A DNA stretch of 64,000 nt from Isoetes taiwanensis (GCA_021234155.1 JAJEKV010000032.1:7350736-7414735), one strand, 5' to 3'. Positions 22,756 through 34,273 are shown, counted from the stretch's first letter. Notes: a model not told the origin generated them from the sequence alone. Numbers and translations are program-made.

Positions 22756-24010
22756 TTATATATGTAGAAATAGATAGCACATGTTCTTAAGGTAAGAAGC
22801 TTCCATAGCTTCATAATGGTAACCTAAGAACTCAACATATCAAAATCGAAAAATCTGGGAATAAAATAGGATGCCATTAGCTATAATAGACAGATTTCAT
22901 GAAGGTTTTGGAATGAGGTGAAAATGAAAATAGCACAGATCCATGACAAAACATTGTCTACCTTTTGTGTTAATGTTTTATGTTGTGTTAGCAAATTAGA
23001 CACACAAAATTAGAGCAGATTAGACACCTGAGCATTCTGGAAGTCGGGTTTTTATGCAAGCAACATAAGAACCTTCTTTGTTGATCGCTATGCAACATTG
23101 CCCTTGAGGTGGTAGCTTTTGTTGTTAAGAACTTCTTCCGTGACTTTTATGATAAGTGCACATATAATAAAGAGAAAAAGACTGTTCATAACTCCAGCAA
23201 GCAGGAATGACACATACCTCTAACATTACCACCTTCCTTCTTGCTGTATTTTCGCCATGTCTTTTTGTTTGCTTGCCATCATGTGTTGCAATAGGAGCAT
23301 CCAAGTAATCCCTGGAGATCCTGCAGAGTTTTACTCCATATTTAATATGCCAAATAATATTTTTGCTCAAAGGAATCTTACTTTGTGGATGACAACCATT
23401 CAAAGGATTATTTTCGTCACTGACGGTTTTTTTGTGTTGGTGCAACAATAGAAATATGTTGCACTATATCTCCAGCAAGATATAGAATTGTCCAAGAAAA
23501 GGGGTACTCCATATGTCCTATGCAATTTCATGCAGATATCTCAATTGCTGCCAATGCATAGAAGATTGAAAACCCATAAACATGAAGTGAAAGCCATCCA
23601 TTTCATATGCTATCCTACCTCATCTTATCTCCGTCCAAGCATGCCTGGACTTTGAGCCAATATCGTGTTTGACTTGAAACAATGATTATAACAATGACCA
23701 TGTTCCAAACAGATCTTCCCCTCAACTTGATCTTGCAAAAGAAGCAAAGAACCTGATCAGCCTATCTTACTCCAAAAGAAAGAACTGATTTGTCGAGGAA
23801 ATAGCAAAATGCTTGAGCTAGTTCAAAATATAACATGAATAAACAAATATCATCTTATCTTCTCGCTCCAACAAAGCCAGCTAACGAAAACCGATAAGTT
23901 GAGGAACATTAAACAGGGAATTTGAGCTGGCATGCAGCCTGAAATAGATGCATCAAAGACAAATTGCTATCTTAGCGTCTTATATCTAACAGGTAAAGTG
24001 ATGCTATACC
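22756..24010. other. Intergenic, nothing recognised
   Basis: No gene is supported. Opposed frames at 23125-23451 overlap and neither shows a domain. Confidence 0.4.
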
Positions 24011-25225
24011 TTAACACTAGAGTTGTCCCATGATGGACCAGAAATGGTTCATTTGCAGTGTTCACTAAAAAATTCATATAAAATACATTTCTCAACATCT
24101 AGTCAAACCCTTTCCAGAAGTTTATATATGGCAGTCATGCTTCACAGGAAAAATACCTAAAAATGTAACTGATCTCATTTTTGTGAGTTATGTTCAAGCA
24201 AAGTCGAGGGGGTCAAGTCCCAAAAGCTTCATATTTAGATAAAGTGAAACTGTCTCTTCAAAAAGATTTTTTTGATTTTTTTGGGTACAATGTTATTTTT
24301 CTATACGAGATAGAGTAAAAGACCCAAAAATCCTTATGTCAATCCAAAGTCTGTGAAGGGAGATATTGTCTTTCTTTGAACATGACTGGGTCAGAACTGT
24401 TTTCTGTCTTCAGTGAACCAGTATTGGTTCCCAGAAGGCAGGTCCAATGAATATACAACAACTTCTACACATTAGCTGAAATTTAGCATATAAGTCATAG
24501 ACAAGTACATCTACCAGTAAAAAATATTTGTTAGCCCCAAACTTGAAGTGTACCCTTTCACTCTTTATCCCAATTGGAGGGAACTTGTAAAAATGGGTTT
24601 ATAGCTCCATATGAATAAAAGTATACTCTAAGTGGGCTAAATAAAAATCATAACATCAAAGTGTTACATGATAGGAAATAAATAAAAAAAGAATCATAGA
24701 AAAAGGCTCAAAAATGTGCTCTCAAGAATTCTTTGAAGGTTGTTGTATCCAGTCCAGTATGCAGACCAGAACTGGTCCACAGAACCCAATCTCACATGAA
24801 AAACAATAACACAATCACGTTGGCTCAAAAGAAGCTCAAATTTCTACCATTATTCACATGAAAGGGGGCTTTATAGGGTAAAAATGTTTTAGAATGCTAA
24901 GTACATGATTTTGGTATTCTAAATAGAAGGTTAATTTGGAGCACATATTTTGGACACCAATTACAACTTATGTAGGTAATTGGCATGATCAAGTACTCCT
25001 TCCAAAAAATGAAATCATCAAAGTGTTTAAGGATAGGAGATAAATAAAAAAAGAATCACAGTAAAAGGCTCAAACATGTGCTCTCAATAATTCTTTGAAT
25101 GTTGTTGTGTCCAGTCCAGTATGCAGACCAGAACTGGTCCACAGAACCCAGTCTGACATGAAAAACAATAACACAATCATGTTGGCTCAAAAGAAGCTCA
25201 AATTATTGTTTTACACTGGGGATCT
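24011..25225 (-). mobile_element. TTAA-flanked element, 3' half (truncated)
   Basis: TTAA (24011-24014) is followed by CACTAGAGTTGTCC, exactly as at 48781 (TTAA then CACTAGAGTTGTCC). Reading the minus strand, 25010 to 24850 matches the 3' part of the element at 48781-50835 (its 50650-50830). So this copy preserves the other end. Near-palindromic subterminal motifs (GACCAGAACTGGTCC and variants) lie near 24034, 24420, 24770 and 25133. TTAA target and repeated ends suggest a piggyBac-like element; the CACTA start would also fit CACTA elements. No transposase is visible. Confidence 0.45.
24652..25225. repeat. Direct repeat, period about 365 bp
   Basis: About 195 bp starting ATCAAAGTGTT near 24652 recurs from about 25017 with roughly 90 percent identity. 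Each copy includes the GACCAGAACTGGTCC palindrome and GTTGGCTCAAAAGAAGCTC. It is an internal duplication of the TTAA-flanked element. Confidence 0.8.
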
Positions 25226-25582
25226 GAAAAAAAAAAGTACCTCAGATTTGAAATGTGCTAACCTTGCAATCTTGAATAGGTTGTTTGGTATCTAAGTTCT
25301 ATCGGGCATACATGCTGTACGAATATAGATTGCAACATCCAAATGCATACAGGTAGCAAATTATAGTAGAATCAAGCCATTGTTACACAGTATGATAACG
25401 TGGGTAACAAACGTTTGGGATAGGCCAAGAAATTCCTAGATTCGTTGACATTGCAATTGAAAACTTTTTTGTTACTAGAGAATTGCATGGTCTCAAAGAT
25501 TAGCTTTGCGGACTTTAAATCCATAGAAAAGGGATATTTATGCCAGTGATCGAATTTACTAAAAAGAAAGATGATTCGCCAT
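25226..25582. other. Intergenic, nothing recognised
   Basis: Short stretch between the TTAA element and the LINE tail; no feature seen. Confidence 0.35.
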
Positions 25583-26265
25583 GGAAGGAAGGAAGGAAGG
25601 AAGTATATTTTAACGTCCGCGGAGGCCAAACTTGACCTATGAGACGGTACATGCAGTACACAAAGCAGATAAAACCACACCAAAAAGACAAATGCTACTA
25701 TACAATGTGTCCCTACTACTGGGATGAAAAAACCCCCACATGGGAGGAAAAACCCTGGTAGTAGGCTCTCAGATCCCTTGTCCTGTAAGGGATTCTCTAA
25801 CGGTAGAGACCTGCAAAATGTAGGATGCGAGACGTGCAACCATTGGCGATGCCAGCAATTGATGCAGCGGTGCCTCAGAGCATCTAAGATCAGCATGTGT
25901 TGCTCGGATATGCGTATATGCCGGACACTCTTGCAGAGCATGGTGCTCATCCTCTACTGTCCGCATGTGGCAACACTGGCATATTCTCTCATGCCGGGGG
26001 ATTCTCTGCCCTCCATCTGTAGTCCAACGACCTGTTTCAATTCTGAGATGATGGGACCCCGTCCTCACGGAGGCAATAGCTCTCTGTTTCTTCATAGATA
26101 TATGCGCTTTCAAGTACTGGTGTGGGCCATGTTCCAGTGTTGGATTAACTTGCGTGTGGTAGTGCTCTGTTTTAGGCTTTGCACGAGTGGTTGCATCCCA
26201 CAGAGTGGTGGCAAAGCGCTCATTCACCATAGGAAGGAATCGAGCCCCTGCAAGAAACAAAGCAT
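25583..26265 (-). mobile_element. LINE 3' portion with zinc-knuckle C-terminus and (TTCC)n tail
   Basis: The minus-strand frame at 26260-25769 encodes about 160 residues of a LINE protein C-terminus. It reads TTLWDATTRAKPKTEHY, then KKQRAIASVRTGSHHLRIET, then a zinc-binding CxxC...H...C box: ERICQCCHMRTVEDEHHALQ followed by ECPAY. The 3' UTR ends CCTCCGCGGACGTTAAAATA with a TTCC tail (25583-25602). It is the least damaged of the copies here (compare 10298 and 10616). 5'-truncated, with no RT catalytic core in this copy. Confidence 0.75.
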
Positions 26266-26911
26266 TTGGTCAAATTTAAATTTGATGTGGCAGGCAATCT
26301 TGCAACATGAATGCCTCTTAGTGACAATAATCAAAGAGCAGTGACAATAATCCAAGAGCTTCCAGTTCAATTTCTTTTTGTAAGCAACTTGGTATTTTTA
26401 TTGCACAAAAACCATTGTTTTGCTTTCAACTCTGATTGTGTCTTTCCCAAGTGTCATAGAATTCCAACTGGCATAGAATTTTACAATCTTGATTCGGCTC
26501 AAGATCACTACATGCACCTATTGGAAATAGTGGAAATCCTCTTCCCACATCCCATTCAAACACCAATCAAACTCCAACATAAATTCTAATAGCCAATGGA
26601 GTTTCACCCCCATAAACTTGAAACAATATTTACAACCCCAAAGGTTATGAGTGTTAGATGAATTTCCTAGATGGTGCCCACATGGTCTTGACGTTTTAGC
26701 AAAGGTTAGAGCAACAATTATGCTTCCTTGCTACAACATATTTCATAAAAAGTATCATTTAGTAGTTTCAGATTTATTTGCAGAATAATTTGTAAACTCC
26801 ATCTTTTTCCGCAATATCTAAACTCAAATGGGTTCGCATGAAAAACAAATAGTGCAACATTCTATATATTTGTCAGGATGACTTAAAGTCATTCTAAAAA
26901 TGGTCTTTGTA

Positions 26912-26944
26912 TAGGGGAATGGAGGACCAACCTCCATTCCCCTA
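26912..26944. repeat. Perfect 14-bp inverted repeat, 5-base loop
   Basis: TAGGGGAATGGAGG at 26912-26925 pairs exactly with 26931-26944 around ACCAA. No flanking gene explains it; T-run evidence for a terminator is absent. Confidence 0.85.
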
Positions 26945-27055
26945 CAAAATAGAAATAGGGGAGTTCTTCAGCTTTTGCCGTATTATCAGAGCATTTTTCC
27001 AAAGAACAACTACCTGCGATCTTGGTAAAATCCTACGAAGAACAACTACCTGTGA

Positions 27056-27160
27056 TCTAAGCGACATGAAGATTTGCAGACCCGAAGATTTGCAGACTCG
27101 AAGATCTGTAGACCCGAAAATTTGCTTGCAGACCCGAAGATTTGCTCGAAGATCTGTGCA
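27056..27160 (+). repeat. Degenerate 16-bp tandem repeat
   Basis: About six copies of GAAGATTTGCAGACCC, several with small changes. Just upstream, GAACAACTACCTGYGATCT occurs twice. A similar GAAGAT/GCAGA-rich coding repeat lies in the LTR elements at 55790-55860 and 58290-58370, but the units differ. Confidence 0.6.
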
Positions 27161-28845
27161 AACTTCGATCTGCGACCCTAAAGATGCCGGAAGAGCTGCG
27201 ACCCTGAAGATTTGCTCACAGAGCAGACTTGCGAGATGTGGCAGTGTGGAGGAGCTCAAAGAACCCTAAAAACAAAAACCTAAAAACAAAGCCCTAAAAC
27301 TTATGCCGCCGGTCATGCGGAATTGTTCCACCTGACTTTATTCCGCATTGTAGAGTACTGCCACGTGGCGGCACGAAATTACACGCCAGAGAAAATGAAT
27401 GACCCTATTTCTAGTTTGTGCCTAGGCGAGGAGGCCACCGTGGCAAGGAAGCTTCATTCGTTCCATGTTTGGACCTCTGCCAGATGCAAAAGGGCAACCA
27501 GAAACAGTTTACTTTTTCTGTTTCTCTGATGTAATGGCAAAACTAAGAGTGGCACTTCTTCAATATCGTGCTTCTTTCCCGCACTAACCAATCGCCATAG
27601 CCAAGATTCTGCATCAAAATCTTCTGCACAGGCATCAATTTTCATTTGCCCATATTGGGAACCATGCTCTGCATGTTGGTGTAATCAAATGCTTCAGACT
27701 GACGAAAAGTTTAGAACAACCAAGATGCAACCATATTGTGTACAAAAAATCCAAGCGGAATAACCATCATAGTCTCTTGAATACCTGATCTATCTTGCTT
27801 CAAGCAAATATACATAATAGAGCTTGTTTAACATGCAAGAAAGTTAAAATGCTGTCTAAATATTTACCAGGCATAATAAGTACCTCTCAAATCTTAATTC
27901 GATCTGACAGATATTCCCATCAGAGCCATTTTATTTCCTCCTTAATCCATTACATCCAGGCACAGATCTTCAGCACCATTTTGGCTGCTCCATCTACCAG
28001 TGCAAGATTTATGCTGAATCTTATGCTGAATCTACCTTTCTGGGGTCAGCCAACGGAAAAACCAGCAATCTGGTTATAAAATCTCCTCCGGAAATCATAG
28101 CGGTGCATGCAATGAATGCGATCAAGCTTTTCCAAGCTTTTGATTATACGATCTTTGAATCGTTTGTTAAGTTTGCATGGATTTTCAGACTTATGCATCA
28201 TTTGTGTGATGTTTGGAAGAAAAAACTCTCACAAGGAGCCAGAATGATACCTAAGATTTGTTCCATGTTCGGACCCTTGGAGTTGGAACCAAAGTCTGTA
28301 TTTTGCTGTGCTAATGAAATTAAGCTGCAAATTGAAGCCTTAAACTAAAAAGATTACCTGGTACATAGGGTTCACAAATGCCAGAGACGAGTCCGACAGA
28401 TACAAAAGGAAGAGCCATACCTGGTGAGCAATCAGACCCCTGTTTTGTGCTCTGCGGCCTTACAAATCATAGCCCCGATTCCATCTAGATCGTGCTAGGG
28501 CCCCAGTGACCAGATGACAGGAATGCTCTGTTCCTCTCCAAATATGCTCTGTTTCCCGCAACTGAATTTACCTTGCATCCTTACACTCCAGAAAATTGGA
28601 AAGCCCCATATCTCAGAATCCAACTTTCTGCTTTGAAGCGGCGGCCCTCAAAGTCTTCCATCTGCAATTTGCTTAACATCTTGGGATTCTTGAAGATTGG
28701 TGGAGTTTTTTGCAGAACCCTTTTCCTTTCTTGTATCTCAAAATCTCAAAGCTGAGAGCCACATTCAGCGCATGGCAAAAGCCCCTGAGACCCACCAAAT
28801 TATTGTGATGGTTCTAAGTACGCCCAATTTGGGTTGGCCTCCCAT

Positions 28846-29257
28846 GGAAACCCTTCCAAATTTCCATGGAAACCCTTCCTATTTTCCATGGAAACCCTTC
28901 CGGCTTTCATTAAAACCAGGAAGGGTTTCCATTTTCCTATTTTCCATGGAAACCCTTCCTGTTGGAAAACAGGAAGGGTTTCCATGGAAATTTGGAAGGG
29001 TTTCCCATGAAAATCGGAAGGGTTTCCATGGAAAATGGGAAGGGTTTCCATTTTTTTTAATATTTTTAATATTGCCACGTATATTTATGGACCACGCCTT
29101 TCAAGACGCACGCCGCCCATTAATGGTGCACGCTCATAAATATGCACGACACCCGAGAATTCAAATTTTAATTTAAATGGAAACCCTTCCTATTTTCCAA
29201 AGCCATGGGAAAATAGGAAGGGTTTCCACAAATGGGGGAAAATAGGAAGGGTTTCCA
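28846..29257. repeat. Clusters of the palindromic pair GGAAACCCTTCC / GGAAGGGTTTCC
   Basis: At least twelve copies occur in two clusters (28846-29049 and 29179-29257). Five are in the first orientation and seven inverted, commonly preceded or followed by CCATGG or TATTTTCC. Forward copies come first, inverted copies later, so the whole block can fold into one long hairpin. Single and grouped copies recur at 33964 and 34274-34361. Probably the ends of a foldback or MITE family. Confidence 0.7.
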
Positions 29258-29403
29258 CGTCCGATCAAAACATTTCTAAGGGCGCATGCTCTTCTTGCAC
29301 ATGAGGAGGAAAATCTGACTCGTTATTTATACAGTTCACAATGCAGGTTTGTATAGACGTTAATGGTACGCTTCAACAAAAGCATCGAGGTAGTATAAAA
29401 TGA

Positions 29404-29758
29404 TCCCATCGATCCGAGACATCGGATCGCCATTCTAGAATGGGACGAGCATGCATGTCTTGCATGCATGCGGGCGGCGCATGTCCGTTCTCGTTGGGAG
29501 TTCGCTATTTTAGGCGCGTTTCGGCATCAACTTCTCATCGGCACTTCCTCTTCTCTCTCAGCAGTACCTATTTCTCTTTGAATTGTTTCCAGGCAGGGGA
29601 GGGGCTTCTTCACCTTGGTTTTGCCAATTGGCGTTTTTCTTTGTTTGTCCTTTTCGGCCTTTAGCCTTCGTCTGTGACCTTCGTCCTCGATCCTAGTTTG
29701 TAAGGAAGTCCTTTGGTGACGGGCGGTTTGTTGGTTTCATCGAGTCCCATTCTAGAAT
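29404..29758 (-). mobile_element. Hairpin-ended element, short unit (locus 3, left)
   Basis: Hairpin at the left edge (about 29408-29428), then inverted TTCTAGAATGGG and ATGC-rich palindromes, ending GAGTCCCATTCTAGAAT at about 29757. Same structure and orientation as 3871-4222. Confidence 0.6.
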
Positions 29759-30216
29759 CCCATCGATCCGAGACATCGGATCGCCATTCTAGAATGGGGC
29801 GAGCATATATCTTCATGCATGCGGCGGCGCATGTCCCGTTCTCGTTGGGAGTTAAGCTATTTTAGGCGGCGTTTCGGCATCAACTTCTCATCGGTAGCTT
29901 CCTCTTTCTCTCGGTGATACCTATTTCTCTTTGAACCCACCCTCCCCCCTTCTTTGTTTATTATTTTTTTTGTTTTTGGCGCGCGGCAGGTAATCCAACC
30001 CCTCCACTCTGGGTTTTGGGAGATTTGTTTTGTTTTTTTGTTTTTGGTGTTGGTGATGTGTTTTTAATCCGGTGATAAGGGTTGGCGGCGGCATCTGTTT
30101 TGACTTCTCCATTAGGTGGGTTTTGGGGCGATTTACGCCTTGTGTTTGTCTAAGCCCCTTAGCCGAAGTTTATCACTAGGATTTTCCTCAATCCGATGAG
30201 GATTTTTAATCCGTGA
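29759..30216 (-). mobile_element. Hairpin-ended element, long unit lacking its 5' end (locus 3, left)
   Basis: Starts with the hairpin at about 29764 and follows the long unit, including the GCCGAAG...TTATCAC stem sequence near 30155. It stops near 30216, where it meets an inverted long unit. It has lost the 5' terminal TTCTAGAATGGG part and shows several small indels. Confidence 0.5.
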
Positions 30217-30780
30217 TAGTGGGTAGCCGCATACGCAAACTACCCACCTAAAATAAAGGGAAAATCCATTATATCATTTGGACCCCAAAAATACAATGCT
30301 AACAGATGTTCTATTTAGGTGGGGGCCGAAAGCTTTATCACCGGGATTAAAAAACTATCCCTTCGGTTTTTCGAGGAAAACCCTAGTGATAAACCTTCGC
30401 AAGGGGCTTAGACAAACTCCAAAGCGTAGAAATCGCACTCCAAATCCCCTAATGGAGAAGTCGTAAACAAATGCCGCCGGGTGGCACTCGCACATCACCA
30501 ACACCACAAAACAAAACAAAACAAACCTCCCGCAGTGGAGGGTTGATTACGCCAAAAGTACGCCGACAAAATATAATAAACAAAGAAGGGGAGGGTGGGT
30601 TCAAAGAGAAAGAGGTAATCACCGAGAGAGAAGAGGAAGCGCCATGAGGAGTCGAGCGCGTAAACGCCACCAAAATAGCTTAACTCCCAACTGTAATGGG
30701 CATGCGCCGGCCGCATGCATGCAAAACATGCATGCTCGTCCCATTCTAGAATGGCGATCCGATGTCTCGGATCGATGGGA
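30217..30780 (+). mobile_element. Hairpin-ended element, long unit lacking its 5' end (locus 3, right)
   Basis: Starts at the GTGGGTAGCC hairpin, equivalent to about 21796 in locus 2, and continues to a terminal hairpin at about 30755-30775. It is the mirror image of 29759-30216. Confidence 0.55.
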
Positions 30781-31131
30781 TTCTAGAATGGGACTCGCAT
30801 GAAACCAACAAACCGCCCAATACCAAAGGACTTCCTTACAAACTAGGGATCGAGGACTAAGGTCACGGACTAAGGCTAAAGGTCAAAAAGGACAAAGATA
30901 AAAGAAACGCCAATTAATAAACCAAAAGTGGAGAAGCCCCTCCCCGCCTCAGAAACAATTCAAAGAGAAAGAGGTACTGCTGAGAGAGAAGAGGAAGCGC
31001 CGATGAGGAGTCGATGCAGAAACACGCCTAAAATAGCGAACTCCCAACCAGAATGGGCATGCGCCGGCCGCATGCATGCAAAACATGCATGCTCGTCCCA
31101 TTCTAGAATGGCGATCCGATGTCTCGGATCG
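30781..31131 (+). mobile_element. Hairpin-ended element, short unit (locus 3, right)
   Basis: TTCTAGAATGGGACTCGCATG start directly abutting the preceding hairpin, and a terminal hairpin at about 31113-31132. Completes a 1.7-kb palindrome with 29404-30780. Confidence 0.6.
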
Positions 31132-31214
31132 ATGGATTTAGAGATAGATCAGATGAAACCAACAAACCGCCCGGGCGGTTTGTTGGTTTCATGCGAGTCC
31201 CATTCTAGAATCAA
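31132..31214. repeat. Fused 5' ends: perfect 40-bp palindrome
   Basis: 31153-31172 (ATGAAACCAACAAACCGCCC) is followed at once by its exact complement (31173-31192), then by the inverted 5' terminus GAGTCCCATTCTAGAAT. Two element 5' ends are thus joined head to head with nothing between. Confidence 0.85.
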
Positions 31215-31959
31215 ATTTTTTGAAATAAATGATCAAATATTCAGAAACGATTAGATTTTGTATCCTGAATGTTCTTCAATGGGTATATTTCAAGTTCTTC
31301 AATGGTAATATGTATGTCCTTCAATGGGCAAAACTGTGTTCTTCAATTGTTTAATTGAAGTCCTTCAATGATGTAGGTAGGTTTGTGTGGCGATTCCCCG
31401 CCCCCCTTAACTGTGCAGTAGGTGGGCACCCTACCCTAAAAGGAACACTTGCCAAATGTTATGGTTGCTAAGTGGAGCTAGTTGTGAATTAAAGAAGAGT
31501 TCAATTGTTTATTACTAGTGTTTTTATATGTAATTAAATCTGCATATCTCTAAAGGCATTTTCCACTTAGAAGGTTATCAACATACTATGGTCCCATTTC
31601 TCTAAAGATGGACAGAATTCCAATTATCTTTACAATTCCTTTACAGGTTGAAACAAAGCCCTAGAGCTATAAGCATCCTACTTACATAATGTAATTCAAA
31701 AGATTATTATTTTCTGAATGTGATGAAGAATTGAGGCGCTCCTACAAATGTCAAATGCACTACTATGTCAAATCCCGAACAAAATCGAGTAACAGATGTA
31801 TTTGAACTTTGTGGTAAACAGCAAAGAACATATATTCCACCTTTATTCTTCTGTGGTGTTTCAAGGCTAGATTTACAATGCGGCAAGTAGATTAATCAGT
31901 TCTCATCTTGCCTAGGTACATACCTTGTATGATTAATGGGCTGGCCATCAAGTTCTGTT
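31215..31959. other. Intergenic with a TTCAATGG short tandem repeat
   Basis: Four to five irregular copies of GTTCTTCAATGGG/GTCCTTCAATG lie at 31268-31372. The remainder up to the cytochrome b561 gene has no recognisable feature and includes that gene's 3' flank. Confidence 0.4.
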
Positions 31960-33247
31960 TCAGGATTTTTTCATCTTTCTATTTTTGAAGTACATAACCC
32001 ACGTCAAAATCTCCAATACCAAGCAAACTAGTACCAGTATTGCAAGGATGCCACCATAAGCATTCCGCCACTTTGTATGTGGTTGCAGAATACGGAATCC
32101 CTTGTAAATATTTATTACTATCATTAAAATAACCAGATAGCCAACTGTATGATGATATATGTTCCAATACTTCCTGTATTTATGATCTTTGCTGGGCCTC
32201 AAAAGGACTGAGAGTATCTGTTCAAATAGCAGTTTAAATTTCACAAGTCAATGTATGAAATATTCTGCAAGCAAAGTTTGTAAAGGCAAAGATTTTTGGA
32301 GCCAGAAGCCCTTACCTGAAGTGAGGCTAGAACAAAGATAGCAGTGCCAATGTTAAAATGTGCAAGGTAAACTACACTTTTGGAATAATTGCCAAGCTTC
32401 AAACCAATTGCCCAACCAATGAAACCAAGCAGGTAACCTAAGGACTGAAAACTTGAATGAATGTAGAACCAAGCTGGATCTGCTGCTTCAAATTGTCTCA
32501 AATACCTTGCAGATATAACACCCAGGGGCAACAATACTCCCCACCCAATTACATTTATTGCACCATGCCTCTACATAGACATCACTAGAAACTCTTTTTT
32601 CTGCAAAATCTGTTGAAAATTTTGCAAACATATTGACAATGAAACTTACATTTTTTAGTGTCTAATGTGGTGATGATGCAACAGCATATTCTCTGCTATC
32701 TGAAAGATCAAGAACACCTCCACTTCTGAGATTCTCATAACTAAAGCCATGCTGCATTGGCTGCTCACCATTCATGCCAGGGCCTTTGTTCCAAATGTGG
32801 TATATCTTAGTCTGATTAGATTTGAGCTGCACTTTAGCAAAAATGGTCACATTAGACCCTTCAATATAAGCTGATTTATTCAGGACTATAATGTCAAGAG
32901 ATCCTGGATTAGGGGCAACTCCGTTAGTTGTAGCATCGGTGAGTCTATATTGAAGAACCACTAGAATTACTGAATGCCAGCAAAACACTAGATCCGTTCA
33001 TTATAGGACCTAAAGGAGTTGGATTTATTTCCCATGAAACCAATCCACCTGAAACTGCCATTGTTCCTGAAAACCCTACATCTAGAGTGTAAAGATTTGG
33101 GTTGTATGTCCACGCTAGAGTCGCGCCTTGAAAAGGCAGATCTGAGCATTGTTTAAAGGATCTCGAATTAAAATGCATAGAACAGGCATTTAGAGAAGAA
33201 AGCAAAGGTCGAATGTACGCAAGAACAAAAACCAAAAGAGAAGGCAT
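31960..33247 (-). pseudogene. Cytochrome b561/DOMON-domain protein gene, probably inactivated
   Basis: Plants use such membrane proteins for ascorbate-linked electron transfer across the plasma membrane. Exon 1 (33247-32650) encodes a signal peptide (MPSLLVFVLAYIRPL) and a DOMON domain (LAWTYNPN, LVSWEINPT). Exon 2 (32570-32316) and exon 3 (32217-31960) encode the b561 core with all four haem histidines in context: RHGAINV, FYIHSSF, LAHFNIG, IYHHTVG. Borders are GT-AG and phase 0 throughout: AAT|GTAAGT, then TAG|AGG; CAG|GTAAGG, then CAG|ATA. Two lesions lie in exon 1. A frameshift near 32950-32960 follows AFSNSSGS, where the frame resumes as VVLQYRLTDATTNG. An in-frame TAG near 32662 precedes TLKN. 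Otherwise the family's order and length are complete. A sequencing error could explain one lesion, hardly both. Confidence 0.8.
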
Positions 33248-34230
33248 TTGCTAGATCTGATACGCAGAATGGCAAAAAAAAAACAGAGTGCAGAATCAAG
33301 AATGAGCAATGAAATGAATCAGAGGATAGCGTAGATGTAACATCCAGCTAAATGACAACTGCAGAGCAGACCTATGTCTTGTAAAATATATTAATCCGAC
33401 AATCAAGCTGAACAGAATATTGTATCATCTTTACGCCTAAGTGATGAGTGCTTTATTAAGGTATATTTTTATTGGGCGGCTGATATTGCGGGCCAGGTTG
33501 ATCCACAACAGACGATTTCCAATTGATCCAGAACAGAGCGGGAAGAACTCTTGATGTTACTTGATCTGGGCTTTTGAAAAAAACAATCGATCCGGCAGGG
33601 TTTTTGAAAATACGTTTAAGCCTTTTATTTCTTGGATATGAAAATCTTACCTGTCATGAATACTTCGGCAATAGAACACGATCGTCCTTCTTCTCTGCTC
33701 TAGCCCAATACGAAATGCTTCCGAGTTTCTAATTAAAATTAAAGTAAAACTTGTTAAACGGATCAAGATACTCAAATCTGCATAAGACAATCCTTCTTCT
33801 TAAGAATGAAATGCTCACAACGGGATTTGGAGAACTAATTTTTCTCAATGTTTGATGCAAAGGATAAAATCAGTTGCAATTTTCCCAATGATTCGGCAGA
33901 ACAGTATATTAAATAATCAGAGCAGTAGAATCGGTCTCACCAATTGTTTCCTAGCCCAACTCCGGAAGGGTTTCCATGGCAGCCGAGAATTTTTCCTACA
34001 GAGCCTGAACTTTTCCTACAGAGCCTGAACTCCTGCTCAATCTTTCTATAAAATTGTCTCTTGATCGCGATCGAATGTAAGCGTTCCTCAATCCGATCAA
34101 TTCGACTGAATCTCCATGCAAGGAAGGAAAACTGATCCGCCGGAGGAAGAGGAAAAAAAAAAGGTACTTTTCTTGAGAAGGCTCTTATCACAGCCGTAGA
34201 AATTTAATTATCAGCATTAATTAACATTAA
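33248..34230. other. Upstream region of the b561 gene; nothing firm
   Basis: No gene. One GGAAGGGTTTCC copy lies at 33964-33975, and TTTTCCTACAGAGCCTGAAC is duplicated in tandem at about 33990-34030. A minus-strand frame at 33937-34191 has no recognisable domain. Confidence 0.35.
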
Positions 34231-34273
34231 TTAATGGTGGTTGTCTTGGAAATCCAAAAATATAATATTTTTG

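Larger units (their letters stand above)
26266..28845. other. Long intergenic stretch, no gene supported
   Basis: No protein-like frame could be assigned. The frame at 27454-27645 (-) looks somewhat protein-like (DAESWLWRLVSAGKKHDIEE), but nothing identifies it. It contains the hairpin at 26912-26944 and the tandem array at 27056-27160. Confidence 0.35.

Noticed and set aside
23125-23451. Overlapping frames of 107 and 64 codons on opposite strands
   Set aside because: No domain, no codon bias visible by eye, and no splice context; likely chance.
24015-24030. CACTA-superfamily terminus
   Set aside because: CACTAG fits, but both known copies are preceded by TTAA and the expected CACTA transposase is absent. 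Kept as the alternative rather than the call.
27454-27645. Minus-strand frame of 63 codons with a protein-like look
   Set aside because: Too short, no family recognised, and no neighbouring exon in order; mentioned only within the intergenic entry.
28846-29257. CRISPR-like array of short repeats
   Set aside because: The copies occur in both orientations with irregular spacing in a eukaryotic genome; a foldback/MITE family explains them.
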